This document shows, in pieces, positions 1 to 11,795 of a DNA stretch of 20,629 nt. Made by a program: the position numbers and the translations under genes. The notes below the pieces were generated by a model. The model was not told the DNA's origin and searched no databases. It saw only the letters and a program-made list of their open reading frames with translations. Source of the stretch: Spirogloea muscicola (Eukaryota; Streptophyta; Zygnematophyceae; Spirogloeales; Spirogloeaceae); assembly GCA_009602725.1 (NCBI GenBank), contig WELB01000015.1:592312-612940 (forward strand). Direction: 5' to 3'. Positions within the stretch are counted from its first letter, which is position 1. Each line of letters opens with the position of its first letter.

Positions 1-270
1 GGGGACATACTTCCAGGAGCATAGCCTCTCCGACCTGCGCCTGCTTAGCAGGGGTTACTGAGTGGTTAGTAGCTGCTTTGTTTTTTCTTGTGTGCTTGTC
101 ATTTCTGCTGCTTCGCCTTAGCATGGGCCTAGCAGCCCGGGGCTTGACTTCCTACTGCTGACACGGGGGTATTGAGGGTGTCTGCCTAGCCTTTGGCTCC
201 GTCATGAACACCTGTACAGTATGCATCTGGCTGGCATTTCACAGCCGATTCTTTCATATCAGCAGCCGCT
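1..270 (+). mobile_element. Non-LTR retrotransposon 3' end (RLLSRGY type), 5' cut by window edge
   Basis: Frame 2 reads to a TGA at 59-61 and ends in SLSDLRLLSRGY. This matches the C-terminus of the large retrotransposon ORF at 18492 (SISDLRLLSRNY), including the residues just before it (GTYFQ versus GTHFQ). The tail after the stop (gtggttagtagctgctttg, then T-rich) resembles the tails after the stops at 11733 and 18492. Only the last 19 codons are in the window. The 3' boundary is not clear; a phrase ending in ggctggcatttcacagcc at about 228-246 recurs at 12510-12526. Inference: 5'-truncated or edge-clipped copy in plus orientation. Confidence 0.7.
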
Positions 271-289
271 TTCTTTCGTATACTCCTCA

Positions 290-425
290 CCCCCCCTTCG
301 GCTTCCGACCGTTGGGCGCCCGCGCCCGCCGCTGGAGCCGCCGCCGTCGCCGCCGGCGGCGGCAACGGCGGCGGCGCGAGCGGCGGGCGCGGGCGCCCAA
401 CAGTCGGGAGCGGGGGGGGGGCGGG
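290..425. repeat. GC-rich inverted repeat / long hairpin
   Basis: Positions 311-333 and 379-401 are exact reverse complements (23 bp, starting gttgggcgcccgcgcccgcc). The GCC/GGC-rich interior continues the symmetry almost to the centre near 356. Outside the arms the symmetry goes on with mismatches (ccgaccgttgg against ccaacagtcgg). All ORFs across it are low-complexity Pro/Arg/Ala and probably do not code. It may be a CpG-rich promoter-like segment or a palindromic insertion; nothing here decides. Confidence 0.75.
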
Positions 426-559
426 GCCACCAAAGAGAGATGGCGCGCGGGGCGCACGAATTGACCGGAGCGGGGCCGCCAACGAAGCAAGCTCGTCCAA
501 AACGGCGAAGAACTGCCCGAAGAGAATGGACCCAATCCACGAGGGGCCGATGGCTGTGT
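426..559. other. Gap with no recognisable gene
   Basis: GC-rich at its left end, otherwise ordinary sequence between the hairpin and the next retrotransposon tail. Open frames cross it on both strands but they are Arg/Pro/Ala-biased and match nothing recognised. No promoter or RNA gene seen. Confidence 0.4.
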
Positions 560-912
560 CACAGCGCTTCCTCTGGCTTCCTCTGGCCCCCTTCTCGTTC
601 TTTGTTCATTCTTTTTGTGTCACAGGCCTCAGCCCCACAAGAAGGTACGAAGGCCCGGAGGAGCGAAGAAAGTGCTCGCCCAATGAGAATAGGGGCTGGA
701 ATGAACAAAGAACGAGAAGGGGGCCAGAGGAAGCCAGAGGAAGCGCTAAGAAACCAAAGCACACAAAGAAAGAAAGCAGCTGGAACAACCAGCCCGAAAA
801 AGAATGAACAGAGTACGAGAAGGGGGCCAGGGGAAGCGCTAAGTAACAGAAACAAAGCTGCTACGAGACACTCAGTAACCCCTGCTAAGCAGCCGCAGAT
901 CAGAGATCAGGA
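560..912 (-). mobile_element. Non-LTR retrotransposon 3' end (RLLSRGY type), truncated
   Basis: On the minus strand the last codons read LISDLRLLSRGY with TGA at 874-872. The following tail (871 down to about 560) is pyrimidine-rich. It carries the tail phrases also found after the stop at 18492: cttagcgcttcccctggc, cccttctcgtactctg, ttcattctttttcgggctgg, and a version of the attctcattgggcgagc phrase near 668-690. Parts of the tail (cttagcgcttcc, cccttctcg) occur twice, so it has an internal duplication. Upstream homology stops near 912, so almost all of the ORF is missing. Inference: 5'-truncated insertion. Confidence 0.7.
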
Positions 913-1040
913 GCTGCAGCACTGCCAACTCCGCTGTCATCACCTCCTTCTAGCTCCACTTTCTGCACTACACTTTGCCTGAACCGTGCACTGGCTTGAA
1001 ATGGCCACCCGTTCACTTCACATGCACCGCGCGCCTTCTG
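913..1040 (+). mobile_element. Retrotransposon tail fragment
   Basis: The stretch 968-1040 (tttgcctgaaccgtgcactggcttg through caccgcgcgccttct) has close relatives at 5746-5820 and 12672-12742. At 5746-5820 it lies just downstream of a retrotransposon stop codon, so the sequence is probably the 3' tail of an element whose coding part is lost here. The three copies differ at many positions and look old. Nothing recognisable lies in 913-967. Confidence 0.45.
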
Positions 1041-1470
1041 TCGTCCAGCCACAGTGGACCCCGTGTTTGCACGCGACCTCGTCCCCACTCCTTGCGCGAC
1101 AGCATGGCCGGCCTATGTACGCACGTTCTGGGGATCTGAGGATGTGCTTCCGACGGAGACGACCTGCTGATGGCAATTTCCTTCGCCCTTGTGTTGCACC
1201 AGCAAGCTGGGCCTCCTCTAGTTGGTGGTCGGGGGGCTTGCAACCTGCCTTTTGGCATCCGGGCATCTGCTCACGACCTCTGCGTGCTGACTTGTGGCTA
1301 CTGGGCGGGTCACCAGAGCAGCAGGCGGCCTATATTTGTACAAGTGCTTGCCGTCGTACTTGGCCACTATGGCCGTGTCACTCAGCGCAAGCTATATCAC
1401 CGGCTAACCTCGTGTACTCCTCCCTCCACACCCTTCTGCCCCCCCATAAAGAGTGCTGAACTAGCCTGAG
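1041..1470 (+). mobile_element. Degenerate non-LTR retrotransposon 3' end (LTRGY type)
   Basis: Plus-strand frame around 1185-1300 reads LHQQAGPPLVGG ... FGIRASAHDLCVLTCGY. It aligns with LHQKAGRALAAG ... SGIRASASDLYVLTRGY of the better preserved copies at 11796 and 17310. The expected stop TGA is changed to TGG in ctgggcgggtcacc, where the others have ctgagcgggtca. The tail also matches (tttgtacaagtgcttgcc, gtacttggccactatggcc). This is the most diverged LTRGY-type copy here. Its 3' end is unclear. Confidence 0.6.
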
Positions 1471-1502
1471 CCAAGCCGCAGCAGCCTTTTGTCAAGGCAG
1501 CC

Positions 1503-1572
1503 ATCTCCTTGGCTCCACGCACCCCCCCACATCCACTCTTCTTCTTGGCTCCACGCTCCCCCCCACACTTAT
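1503..1572. repeat. Short imperfect tandem duplication with C-runs
   Basis: Two copies of a unit of about 34 bp: cttggctccacgcaccccccc at about 1509-1529 and cttggctccacgctccccccc at about 1543-1563. It lies about 160 bp beyond the stop codon of the kinase gene, on that gene's 3' side. It could be in the 3' UTR. The rest of 1470-1730 shows no gene. Confidence 0.6.
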
Positions 1573-1730
1573 ATGTACAGCCGCGGGGACAATCGAAGCC
1601 GCAACAACGACACGCTCAGAGCGTGGTGAAGGACACCTTGCGCGGCAGCGCCGTGCCTCGCCTGGGGCCCTCCGTGGGCGCCTGCACCCCGCAGCGCGAA
1701 CGCACCACCACAATGGCCTCAACCATCCCG

Positions 1731-5407
<3,677 letters not shown>

Positions 5408-5544
5408 GGCGCCGGCGCCGGCGCCCGGGGCAGGGGAGGAAGCCGAGGCCGGCGACTGGCCCGCCTCCTCGGCCCTTGGTCCGGCAGATGGTTGTGAGCA
5501 AGTAAGCTCATCCCAAGGGATGTGTTCCCGGCTGAGATGTGCTT
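5408..5544. other. 5' flank of the CIPK gene
   Basis: About 140 bp lie between the CIPK start codon and the first retrotransposon remnant upstream. GC-rich next to the start codon (gccggcgccggcgcc), then ordinary sequence. No TATA box or other named site is clear. The 5' UTR and promoter must lie here or within the retrotransposon debris beyond. Confidence 0.4.
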
Positions 5545-5822
5545 GCCAGCTGCATATCTATCTTTCTTTGGCTCTTCATCAACGTGCAGGGCGCGCTCTA
5601 AGTCAGGCCTCCGGCTTTCGTGGCGGCGCTCCAGCTCCCCAAGTTAGCTTGTCAGATTTGTTTGTGCTCACCCGTGGGTACTAATGTCATCTTAGGTACC
5701 TTAGATTAGGTCTCCGTCTTATGTAGCATTGTTTAGTCTGCACTCGACTCTGCCTGAACAATGTATTGGCTTGAATTGGCCTCCCTTTCAATTCATGTGC
5801 CCCGCGCGCCTTCTCTCTCTTG
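5545..5822 (+). mobile_element. Non-LTR retrotransposon 3' end (FVLTRGY type)
   Basis: The plus frame ends LALHQRAGRALSQASG ... SLSDLFVLTRGY with TAA at 5682-5684. This is intermediate between the RLLSRGY and YVLTRGY types in the variable linker. The tail runs through ctgcctgaacaatgtattggcttg to ccccgcgcgccttctctctc at about 5820, shared with 968-1040 and 12672-12742. Only about 45 codons of the ORF remain. It sits upstream of the CIPK gene, in opposite orientation. Confidence 0.7.
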
Positions 5823-6068
5823 CGACGACGAGTTTCGGCCTGTTTGCAGCGTGCCCAGGCTAATGCCTTGCACCAGAAAGCTGGGCGTGCTCTAGTTGGT
5901 GGCAGAAGGGCTTCTTATCTGACATCTAGTACTCAGGCATCGTTTAGCAACCTTTATGTTTTGACCCGCGGTTACTGAGCGGGTCATTCTGCTGTAGGTT
6001 ATGTAGGTCTTAGATGTGCTTGCCTTTGTACTTGGCCATTTGGCCTTCGTTTGTTTCAAATACACGAA
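5823..6068 (+). mobile_element. Non-LTR retrotransposon 3' end (YVLTRGY type)
   Basis: Starts directly after the tail of the previous copy. The plus frame reads LHQKAGRALVGG ... SNLYVLTRGY with TGA near 5976. Its tail (gagcgggtcattctgctg, tgtgcttgcctttgtacttggcca, caaatacacg) matches the tail of the copy at 11796-12182. It lacks the upstream part (LENIASLGYARRED) that the three short elements contain, and has small substitutions throughout. Confidence 0.7.
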
Positions 6069-6082
6069 AATTCCTTCCCAAG

Positions 6083-6467
6083 GAATGCGTGTATATTAAG
6101 AGATGGGGAGGCCATGTGTGGCCAAGTACAAAGGCAAGCACATTGGACAAATGTACGTCACCTGCTGCTAAGCTGACCCGCTCAGTAACCACGAGTCAGC
6201 ACATAGAGGTCGCTAGCTGACGCTCGAATACCGGACGGCAGTTGACTAGCTCTTGTGCCAGCAGCTAAGGCTCGACCAGCTTTCTGATGCAGAGCATACG
6301 CCTGAGCTCGTTGCAGACAGGTTGACACTCAATTCGCAGAAATGACAGATAGGCTGCCGGCATACCTATCTGGGCTGGGAGCATATCCTCGCGTCGTGCA
6401 TATCCCAGACTCGCTATGTTCTCGAGTAGGGTATGGAAGCGAGGACCCAAGCAGCCGAAAGTGTCGA
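6083..6467 (-). mobile_element. Short non-autonomous retroelement, copy R1
   Basis: A 385-bp copy, in inverse orientation, of the elements at 11796-12182 and 17310-17688. Its own 5' end is at 6467 (tcgacactttcggctgcttggg read on the minus strand) and its 3' end at 6083 (tatacacgcatt). The minus frame resembles the retrotransposon C-terminus (ARREDMLPAQIGMPAAYLSF) but has a 1-nt deletion where the others read FLRRRVSTCLQRAQA, so it is frameshifted. Its 5' end lies 9 bp from the ambiguous base at 6476. It is tail-to-tail with the copy at 5823-6068. Confidence 0.85.
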
Positions 6468-6475
6468 TTGCGGCC

Positions 6476-6476
6476 N
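6476..6476. other. Ambiguous base (N)
   Basis: The only N in the window, in the context gcggccnggccgac, exactly between the R1 flank and the first base of the 270-bp array. It may be a simple miscall or a collapsed join or gap. The linkage between the left third (1-6475) and the right part rests on this point. Confidence 0.9.
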
Positions 6477-9422
6477 GGCCGACAACCGAGTCATCGGCCG
6501 CAGACTTCTTAAGGAAAAAGCGTGGAAATTTGCCACATTATGTGAGTAGCGAAACCATGTCAATGTGGCTAGATTAGAGAAAATGCTTCACATAGAAACC
6601 ATGCATCTCCCACTGGGCCGTAGGCTCCACAATAAATAAGGCCCCTTCAGAAGAGGGGTCGACCAGCGACGCCAGAGGGTCGTCAGCCAGTAGTTGCCTG
6701 GCTCTGGCCTCCACCTCTGCCTCAAAACGGCTTAAGTCCTCAAAACGGCCGACAACCGAGTCATCGGCCGCAGACTTCTTAAGGAAAAAGCGTGGAAATT
6801 TGCCACATTATGTGAGTAGCGAAACCATGTCAATGTGGCTAGATTAGAGAAAATGCTTCACATAGAAACCATGCATCTCCCACTGGGCCGTAGGCTCCAC
6901 AATAAATAAGGCCCCTTCAGAAGAGGGGTCGACCAGCGACGCCAGAGGGTCGTCAGCCAGTAGTTGCCTGGCTCTGGCCTCCACCTCTGCCTCAAAACGG
7001 CTTAAGTCCTCAAAACGGCCGACAACCGAGTCATCGGCCGCAGACTTCTTAAGGAAAAAGCGTGGAAATTTGCCACATTATGTGAGTAGCGAAACCATGT
7101 CAATGTGGCTAGATTAGAGAAAATGCTTCACATAGAAACCATGCATCTCCCACTGGGCCGTAGGCTCCACAATAAATAAGGCCCCTTCAGAAGAGGGGTC
7201 GACCAGCGACGCCAGAGGGTCGTCAGCCAGTAGTTGCCTGGCTCTGGCCTCCACCTCTGCCTCAAAACGGCTTAAGTCCTCAAAACGGCCGACAACCGAG
7301 TCATCGGCCGCAGACTTCTTAAGGAAAAAGCGTGGAAATTTGCCACATTATGTGAGTAGCGAAACCATGTCAATGTGGCTAGATTAGAGAAAATGCTTCA
7401 CATAGAAACCATGCATCTCCCACTGGGCCGTAGGCTCCACAATAAATAAGGCCCCTTCAGAAGAGGGGTCGACCAGCGACGCCAGAGGGTCGTCAGCCAG
7501 TAGTTGCCTGGCTCTGGCCTCCACCTCTGCCTCAAAACGGCTTAAGTCCTCAAAACGGCCGACAACCGAGTCATCGGCCGCAGACTTCTTAAGGAAAAAG
7601 CGTGGAAATTTGCCACATTATGTGAGTAGCGAAACCATGTCAATGTGGCTAGATTAGAGAAAATGCTTCACATAGAAACCATGCATCTCCCACTGGGCCG
7701 TAGGCTCCACAATAAATAAGGCCCCTTCAGAAGAGGGGTCGACCAGCGACGCCAGAGGGTCGTCAGCCAGTAGTTGCCTGGCTCTGGCCTCCACCTCTGC
7801 CTCAAAACGGCTTAAGTCCTCAAAACGGCCGACAACCGAGTCATCGGCCGCAGACTTCTTAAGGAAAAAGCGTGGAAATTTGCCACATTATGTGAGTAGC
7901 GAAACCATGTCAATGTGGCTAGATTAGAGAAAATGCTTCACATAGAAACCATGCATCTCCCACTGGGCCGTAGGCTCCACAATAAATAAGGCCCCTTCAG
8001 AAGAGGGGTCGACCAGCGACGCCAGAGGGTCGTCAGCCAGTAGTTGCCTGGCTCTGGCCTCCACCTCTGCCTCAAAACGGCTTAAGTCCTCAAAACGGCC
8101 GACAACCGAGTCATCGGCCGCAGACTTCTTAAGGAAAAAGCGTGGAAATTTGCCACATTATGTGAGTAGCGAAACCATGTCAATGTGGCTAGATTAGAGA
8201 AAATGCTTCACATAGAAACCATGCATCTCCCACTGGGCCGTAGGCTCCACAATAAATAAGGCCCCTTCAGAAGAGGGGTCGACCAGCGACGCCAGAGGGT
8301 CGTCAGCCAGTAGTTGCCTGGCTCTGGCCTCCACCTCTGCCTCAAAACGGCTTAAGTCCTCAAAACGGCCGACAACCGAGTCATCGGCCGCAGACTTCTT
8401 AAGGAAAAAGCGTGGAAATTTGCCACATTATGTGAGTAGCGAAACCATGTCAATGTGGCTAGATTAGAGAAAATGCTTCACATAGAAACCATGCATCTCC
8501 CACTGGGCCGTAGGCTCCACAATAAATAAGGCCCCTTCAGAAGAGGGGTCGACCAGCGACGCCAGAGGGTCGTCAGCCAGTAGTTGCCTGGCTCTGGCCT
8601 CCACCTCTGCCTCAAAACGGCTTAAGTCCTCAAAACGGCCGACAACCGAGTCATCGGCCGCAGACTTCTTAAGGAAAAAGCGTGGAAATTTGCCACATTA
8701 TGTGAGTAGCGAAACCATGTCAATGTGGCTAGATTAGAGAAAATGCTTCACATAGAAACCATGCATCTCCCACTGGGCCGTAGGCTCCACAATAAATAAG
8801 GCCCCTTCAGAAGAGGGGTCGACCAGCGACGCCAGAGGGTCGTCAGCCAGTAGTTGCCTGGCTCTGGCCTCCACCTCTGCCTCAAAACGGCTTAAGTCCT
8901 CAAAACGGCCGACAACCGAGTCATCGGCCGCAGACTTCTTAAGGAAAAAGCGTGGAAATTTGCCACATTATGTGAGTAGCGAAACCATGTCAATGTGGCT
9001 AGATTAGAGAAAATGCTTCACATAGAAACCATGCATCTCCCACTGGGCCGTAGGCTCCACAATAAATAAGGCCCCTTCAGAAGAGGGGTCGACCAGCGAC
9101 GCCAGAGGGTCGTCAGCCAGTAGTTGCCTGGCTCTGGCCTCCACCTCTGCCTCAAAACGGCTTAAGTCCTCAAAACGGCCGACAACCGAGTCATCGGCCG
9201 CAGACTTCTTAAGGAAAAAGCGTGGAAATTTGCCACATTATGTGAGTAGCGAAACCATGTCAATGTGGCTAGATTAGAGAAAATGCTTCACATAGAAACC
9301 ATGCATCTCCCACTGGGCCGTAGGCTCCACAATAAATAAGGCCCCTTCAGAAGAGGGGTCGACCAGCGACGCCAGAGGGTCGTCAGCCAGTAGTTGCCTG
9401 GCTCTGGCCTCCACCTCTGCCT
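6477..9422. repeat. 270-bp tandem array, 10.9 copies, visually identical
   Basis: Copies begin with ggccgacaaccgag at 6477, 6747 and then every 270 bp; the last starts at 9177 and stops after cctctgcct at 9422, giving 10 x 270 + 246 bp. I saw no difference between copies. On the minus strand each unit is 90 codons with two TAA stops. One 77-codon open stretch starts CGKFPRFFLKK, passes EVEARARQLLADD, and ends HGFYVKHFL. Its last part is the same sequence as the end of the exon at 9555-9274, so the array arose by repeating the 3' part of that exon plus its downstream sequence. Each unit has an internal direct repeat (tcaaaacgg twice, 18 bp apart). Function unknown; it may be satellite DNA or an assembly product. 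Confidence 0.97.
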
Positions 9423-9555
9423 TGGACCATTCTGGAGCAATGGCATATCCTACATCTCTCCAGACTTTCAACTCATCTTCCTTCAACTGCGCCAACGCCT
9501 CCTATTTCTTAAGGTTCATTTGTGTCCAACGAATTTTGTCTTTCTCGTAATTTCT
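9274..9555 (-). pseudogene. Probable downstream exon of the Cys-rich gene, with in-frame TAG
   Basis: After an acceptor (caatctcttcag at 9567-9556) the minus strand reads RNYEKDKIRWTQMNLKK, then TAG at 9504-9502. It continues open in the same frame: EALAQLKEDELKVWRDVGYA, then APEWSKAEVEARARQ, to a TAA at 9276-9274. From 9422 downward it enters the 270-bp array. The start phase (0) fits the phase-0 donors of the three Cys-rich exons upstream. Two readings are possible. Either the true end is NLKK-stop, or CAG (Gln) has become TAG and this is a decayed exon. The protein is unrecognised; GYAIAP followed by an acidic helix recalls the start of phytanoyl-CoA dioxygenase-like proteins only very weakly. 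Confidence 0.5.
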
Positions 9556-9574
9556 CTGAAGAGATTGCAGAGGC

Positions 9575-9715
9575 ACAGAGAGAGAGAAGAAGACACAGAA
9601 ATCTAAAGTTAGTACTTCGTCTGAGACTTGGTTTGAAGTAACTCTTCACCTTTGAGATTGAATGAGAAAGTTTAAGTGAGATGAAAGGCAGAAAGAGAGA
9701 GAGAGAGAGAGAGAT
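9575..9715. repeat. GA/CT microsatellites in the intron
   Basis: An uninterrupted (GA)n run of about 11 repeats lies at about 9691-9713, and a shorter AG-rich stretch at 9577-9591. On the minus strand they are CT runs upstream of the acceptor at 9556 and would act as a long polypyrimidine tract. Confidence 0.85.
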
Positions 9716-9771
9716 CTTCGATTTGATCGAAGAGTGTTACCAAAGGATTGTTCAAAAGCAGAAGTGCATAC

Positions 9772-10056
9772 CTTTTTGCGATCGTGTTGGTAGTCACAGG
9801 CTGCACAGAAGCGGTAGTAGTAGTACTTGTTGTCGTCTGGTCCTTTCTTCATCATACCATTGAGTCTCCAGTCCAATTGAGTTGTTCAAGCCCTGCAACA
9901 TTTCGCGGGAGGTGCATACGTGATGACCTCCGAATCGTCCTTGCTTAGCCTATTCCAGTTCCTTTGCCCAAGCGGAGTCAAAACGACTCCGCCAAAGGAT
10001 TCAGGAGGAGGTGCAGGTGCCGCCATGGTCGAGGACGTCGACGGCAGATCACGTCC
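9772..10056 (-). pseudogene. Cys-rich exon, copy A, stop at a conserved Cys
   Basis: 285 bp, same splice sites (ttggattcag acceptor, AAAAAG|gtatgc donor). The frame keeps to the others except for TGA at 9888-9886, exactly where copy C has the second Cys of KNCKAC (TGT). After it the frame is open and conserved: LDWRLNGMMKK, NKYYYYRFCAAC, DRKK. As it stands, the copy cannot give a full zinc-binding module. It is the copy nearest the downstream exon at 9555. Confidence 0.7.
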
Positions 10057-10340
10057 CTGAATCCAAAAAGAGACAGATTTCAGCGTAAGCGAACAACGTG
10101 GTACACAAACCGAGTGAGAAGTTGGTCGAGTCGGCCAGGCTGACAAGGAAAGCAGTCAATGGAAAAATCAGCGGTCCAAATCTGAACCTGTGACACACAA
10201 GCAAATGTGTACTACCTTGTCCACAAGATTGATGGCTTGCGCAAGGTCAGTGGATGCCAAATGACCTGTAGTTGTCTACACGTGCGATAGGCAGCACAAT
10301 ATCATGGGCCAAGGATTGTTCAGAGTGCAGGAGTACATAC

Positions 10341-10632
10341 CTTGCCGGTATTTTTTGGCAATGCACAGGATGAACATTGGGCCTTGTAGTAGAAATACTG
10401 TTTCTTTGCTGTCTTGTTTGTATTCAGCATACCATTGAGTCTCTAGTCTAATTGCGTTGTACAAGCCTTGCAAGTCCTCGGGGGAGGTGCATACGTGATG
10501 ACCTCCAATGCGTCCTTGCTCAGCCTACTCCAGTTCCTCTTCCCAAAGCGGAGTCAAATCGACTCCGTCATAGGAGTCAGGAATTGGAAGAGGAGGAGCC
10601 ATGCTCGAGGCCGTCGACGCGAGATCACGTCC
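10341..10632 (-). pseudogene. Cys-rich exon, copy B, frameshifted and interrupted
   Basis: Same acceptor and donor positions as copy C, but 292 bp long. One extra A in cccaaagcgg (about 10546) shifts the frame after VDLTPL. Farther on, the conserved Trp codon of the DWR motif is TAG (10445-10443). Both CX2C pairs survive (CKAC, CSSC), as does the KQYFYYKAQ block. The donor AAG|gtatgt is intact. Inference: the exon decayed after duplication; it would have to be skipped for any product. Confidence 0.75.
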
Positions 10633-10916
10633 CTGAATCCAAAAAGAGACAGATGTCAGCGTAAGCAAACAACGTGGTACACAAACCGAATGAGAAGTTG
10701 GTCGAGTCGGCCAGGCTGACAAGGAAAGCAGTCAATGGAAAAATCAGAGGTCCAAATCTGAACCTGTAATACACAAGCAAATGTGTACTACCTTGTCCGC
10801 AAGATTGATGGCTTGCGCAAGGTCAGTGAATGCCAAATGACCTGTAGTTGTCTACTCTTGCGATAGGCAGCACAATATCATGGGCCAAGGATTGTTCAGA
10901 GAGCAGAAGTACATAC

Positions 10917-11207
10917 CTTACCGGTCCTTTTTGGCCGTGCACAGGATGAACATTGGGCACGGTAGTAGAAGTACTTGTTCTTCACTGTCTTTACTTTATT
11001 CAGCATACCACTGCGTCTCCAGTCCACTGGCGATGTACAAGCCTTGCAGTTCTTCGGAGGAGGTGAATTAGTGATGTCTTCCAACGCGCCCTTGCTCAAT
11101 ATCCTCCAGTTCCTTCTCCCAAGCGGAGTCAAATCGACTCCGCCATAGGATTCTGGAGGAGGAGGAGGAGGTGCCATGCTCGAGGACGTCGACGCGCGAT
11201 CACGTCC
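10917..11207 (-). CDS. Cys-rich (CX2C-X28-CX2C) exon, copy C, open
   Basis: 291 bp between an acceptor (tttttgggttcag) and a donor (AAG|gtatgt), phase 0 on both sides and fully open. The protein runs GRDRASTSSSMAPPPPPPES, then VDLTPLGRRNWRILSKGALE, NCKAC, DWRRSGMLNK, NKYFYYRAQCSSC, and ends RTGK. The two Cys pairs have zinc-binding spacing (CX2C-X28-CX2C). ATG at 11177-11175 is kept in all three copies and may be the real start, with the exon beginning inside a 5' UTR. The next exon is probably 9555-9274. I do not recognise the family. This is the only copy of the three without a stop or frameshift. Confidence 0.55.
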
Positions 11208-11407
11208 CTGAACCCAAAAAGAGACAACTGTCAGCATAAGCAAACAACGTGGTACACACACCGAATGAGAAGGTGGTCGAGATGGCCAGGCTACAAGGAT
11301 AGCAGTCCGTTAAGAGACCAACACCGTTGCTCGCAATGTCAACGGGAAAATGAGAGGTCCAAATCTGAACCTGCAACACACAAGCAAATGTGTACTACCT
11401 TGTCCAG

Positions 11408-11472
11408 ACCGGCCTTGTGCCAGTCGGCTGCGGCTGCGCCCTTGCATCTCTGCGCCGGCACGTTTCTGGCGG

Positions 11473-11503
<31 letters not shown>

Positions 11504-11795
11504 GTGGCAACGGCGGCGGCGCGGCCCGCGGCAGGAGGGTGGGACTTGCAGGCGGACTGCTCGGCCTGGGCCGCTCGCTCCGGCTCGCACCGGGCGCTGC
11601 AGGTGCCGCTTGCTCCGGCTGGGGCCGGGCACTGTAGAGATCCTAGCGCTGCCTAATAAGAAGGGAGAGTAGGCCAGCTTCGCCCACTTCCAGGAGCCTA
11701 GCATCTCTGACCTCAGGCTGCTTAGCAGGGGTTACTGAGTGATTCGTAGCTGCTTACTTTCTTTGTGTGCTTGCTTTCCTTAGCAGCTTTTCTTT
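11408..11795 (+). mobile_element. Non-LTR retrotransposon 3' end (RLLSRGY type) with GGC expansion
   Basis: One plus frame gives LHLCAGTFLAAAAAAA, matching LHLRAGRALAAAS of the large retrotransposon. Here the Ala codons are blown up into a GGC/GCG run (about 11466-11525). A second frame ends FQEPSISDLRLLSRGY with TGA at 11733-11735. The tail continues gtgattcgtagctgctta, ctttgtgtgcttgctttcctta, is broken at about 11790 by the short element, and resumes at 12183. The left end abuts the third Cys-rich unit at 11407/11408. Confidence 0.75.

Larger units (their letters stand above)
9738..11407 (-). repeat. Diverged 574-bp tandem triplication (exon plus intron)
   Basis: Three units of about 574 bp. 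Landmarks recur at matching places: the exon-end signal (cataccttt, catacctt) at 9766, 10336 and 10912; the CGACTCC block near 9983, 10558 and 11133; and tgtgtactaccttgtcc near 10207, 10786 and 11389. Each holds one Cys-rich exon with its acceptor and donor and part of the next intron. Units differ by many substitutions and small indels, so this is much older than the neighbouring 270-bp array. The third unit stops at 11407, where retrotransposon sequence begins. Confidence 0.9.

Noticed and set aside
221-982. 253-codon plus-strand ORF
   Set aside because: It runs through the GC palindrome and then antisense through a retrotransposon tail; Arg/Lys/Glu-rich by composition only.
6477-9422. CRISPR array or ribosomal spacer repeat
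   Set aside because: The unit is 270 bp with no spacer variation, lies in eukaryotic DNA and overlaps an exon. Nothing resembles rRNA.
9886-9888. TGA at a conserved Cys as a selenocysteine codon in Cys-rich copy A
   Set aside because: The position belongs to a structural CX2C pair, not a redox site; copy B is also broken, and no SECIS-like structure was seen.
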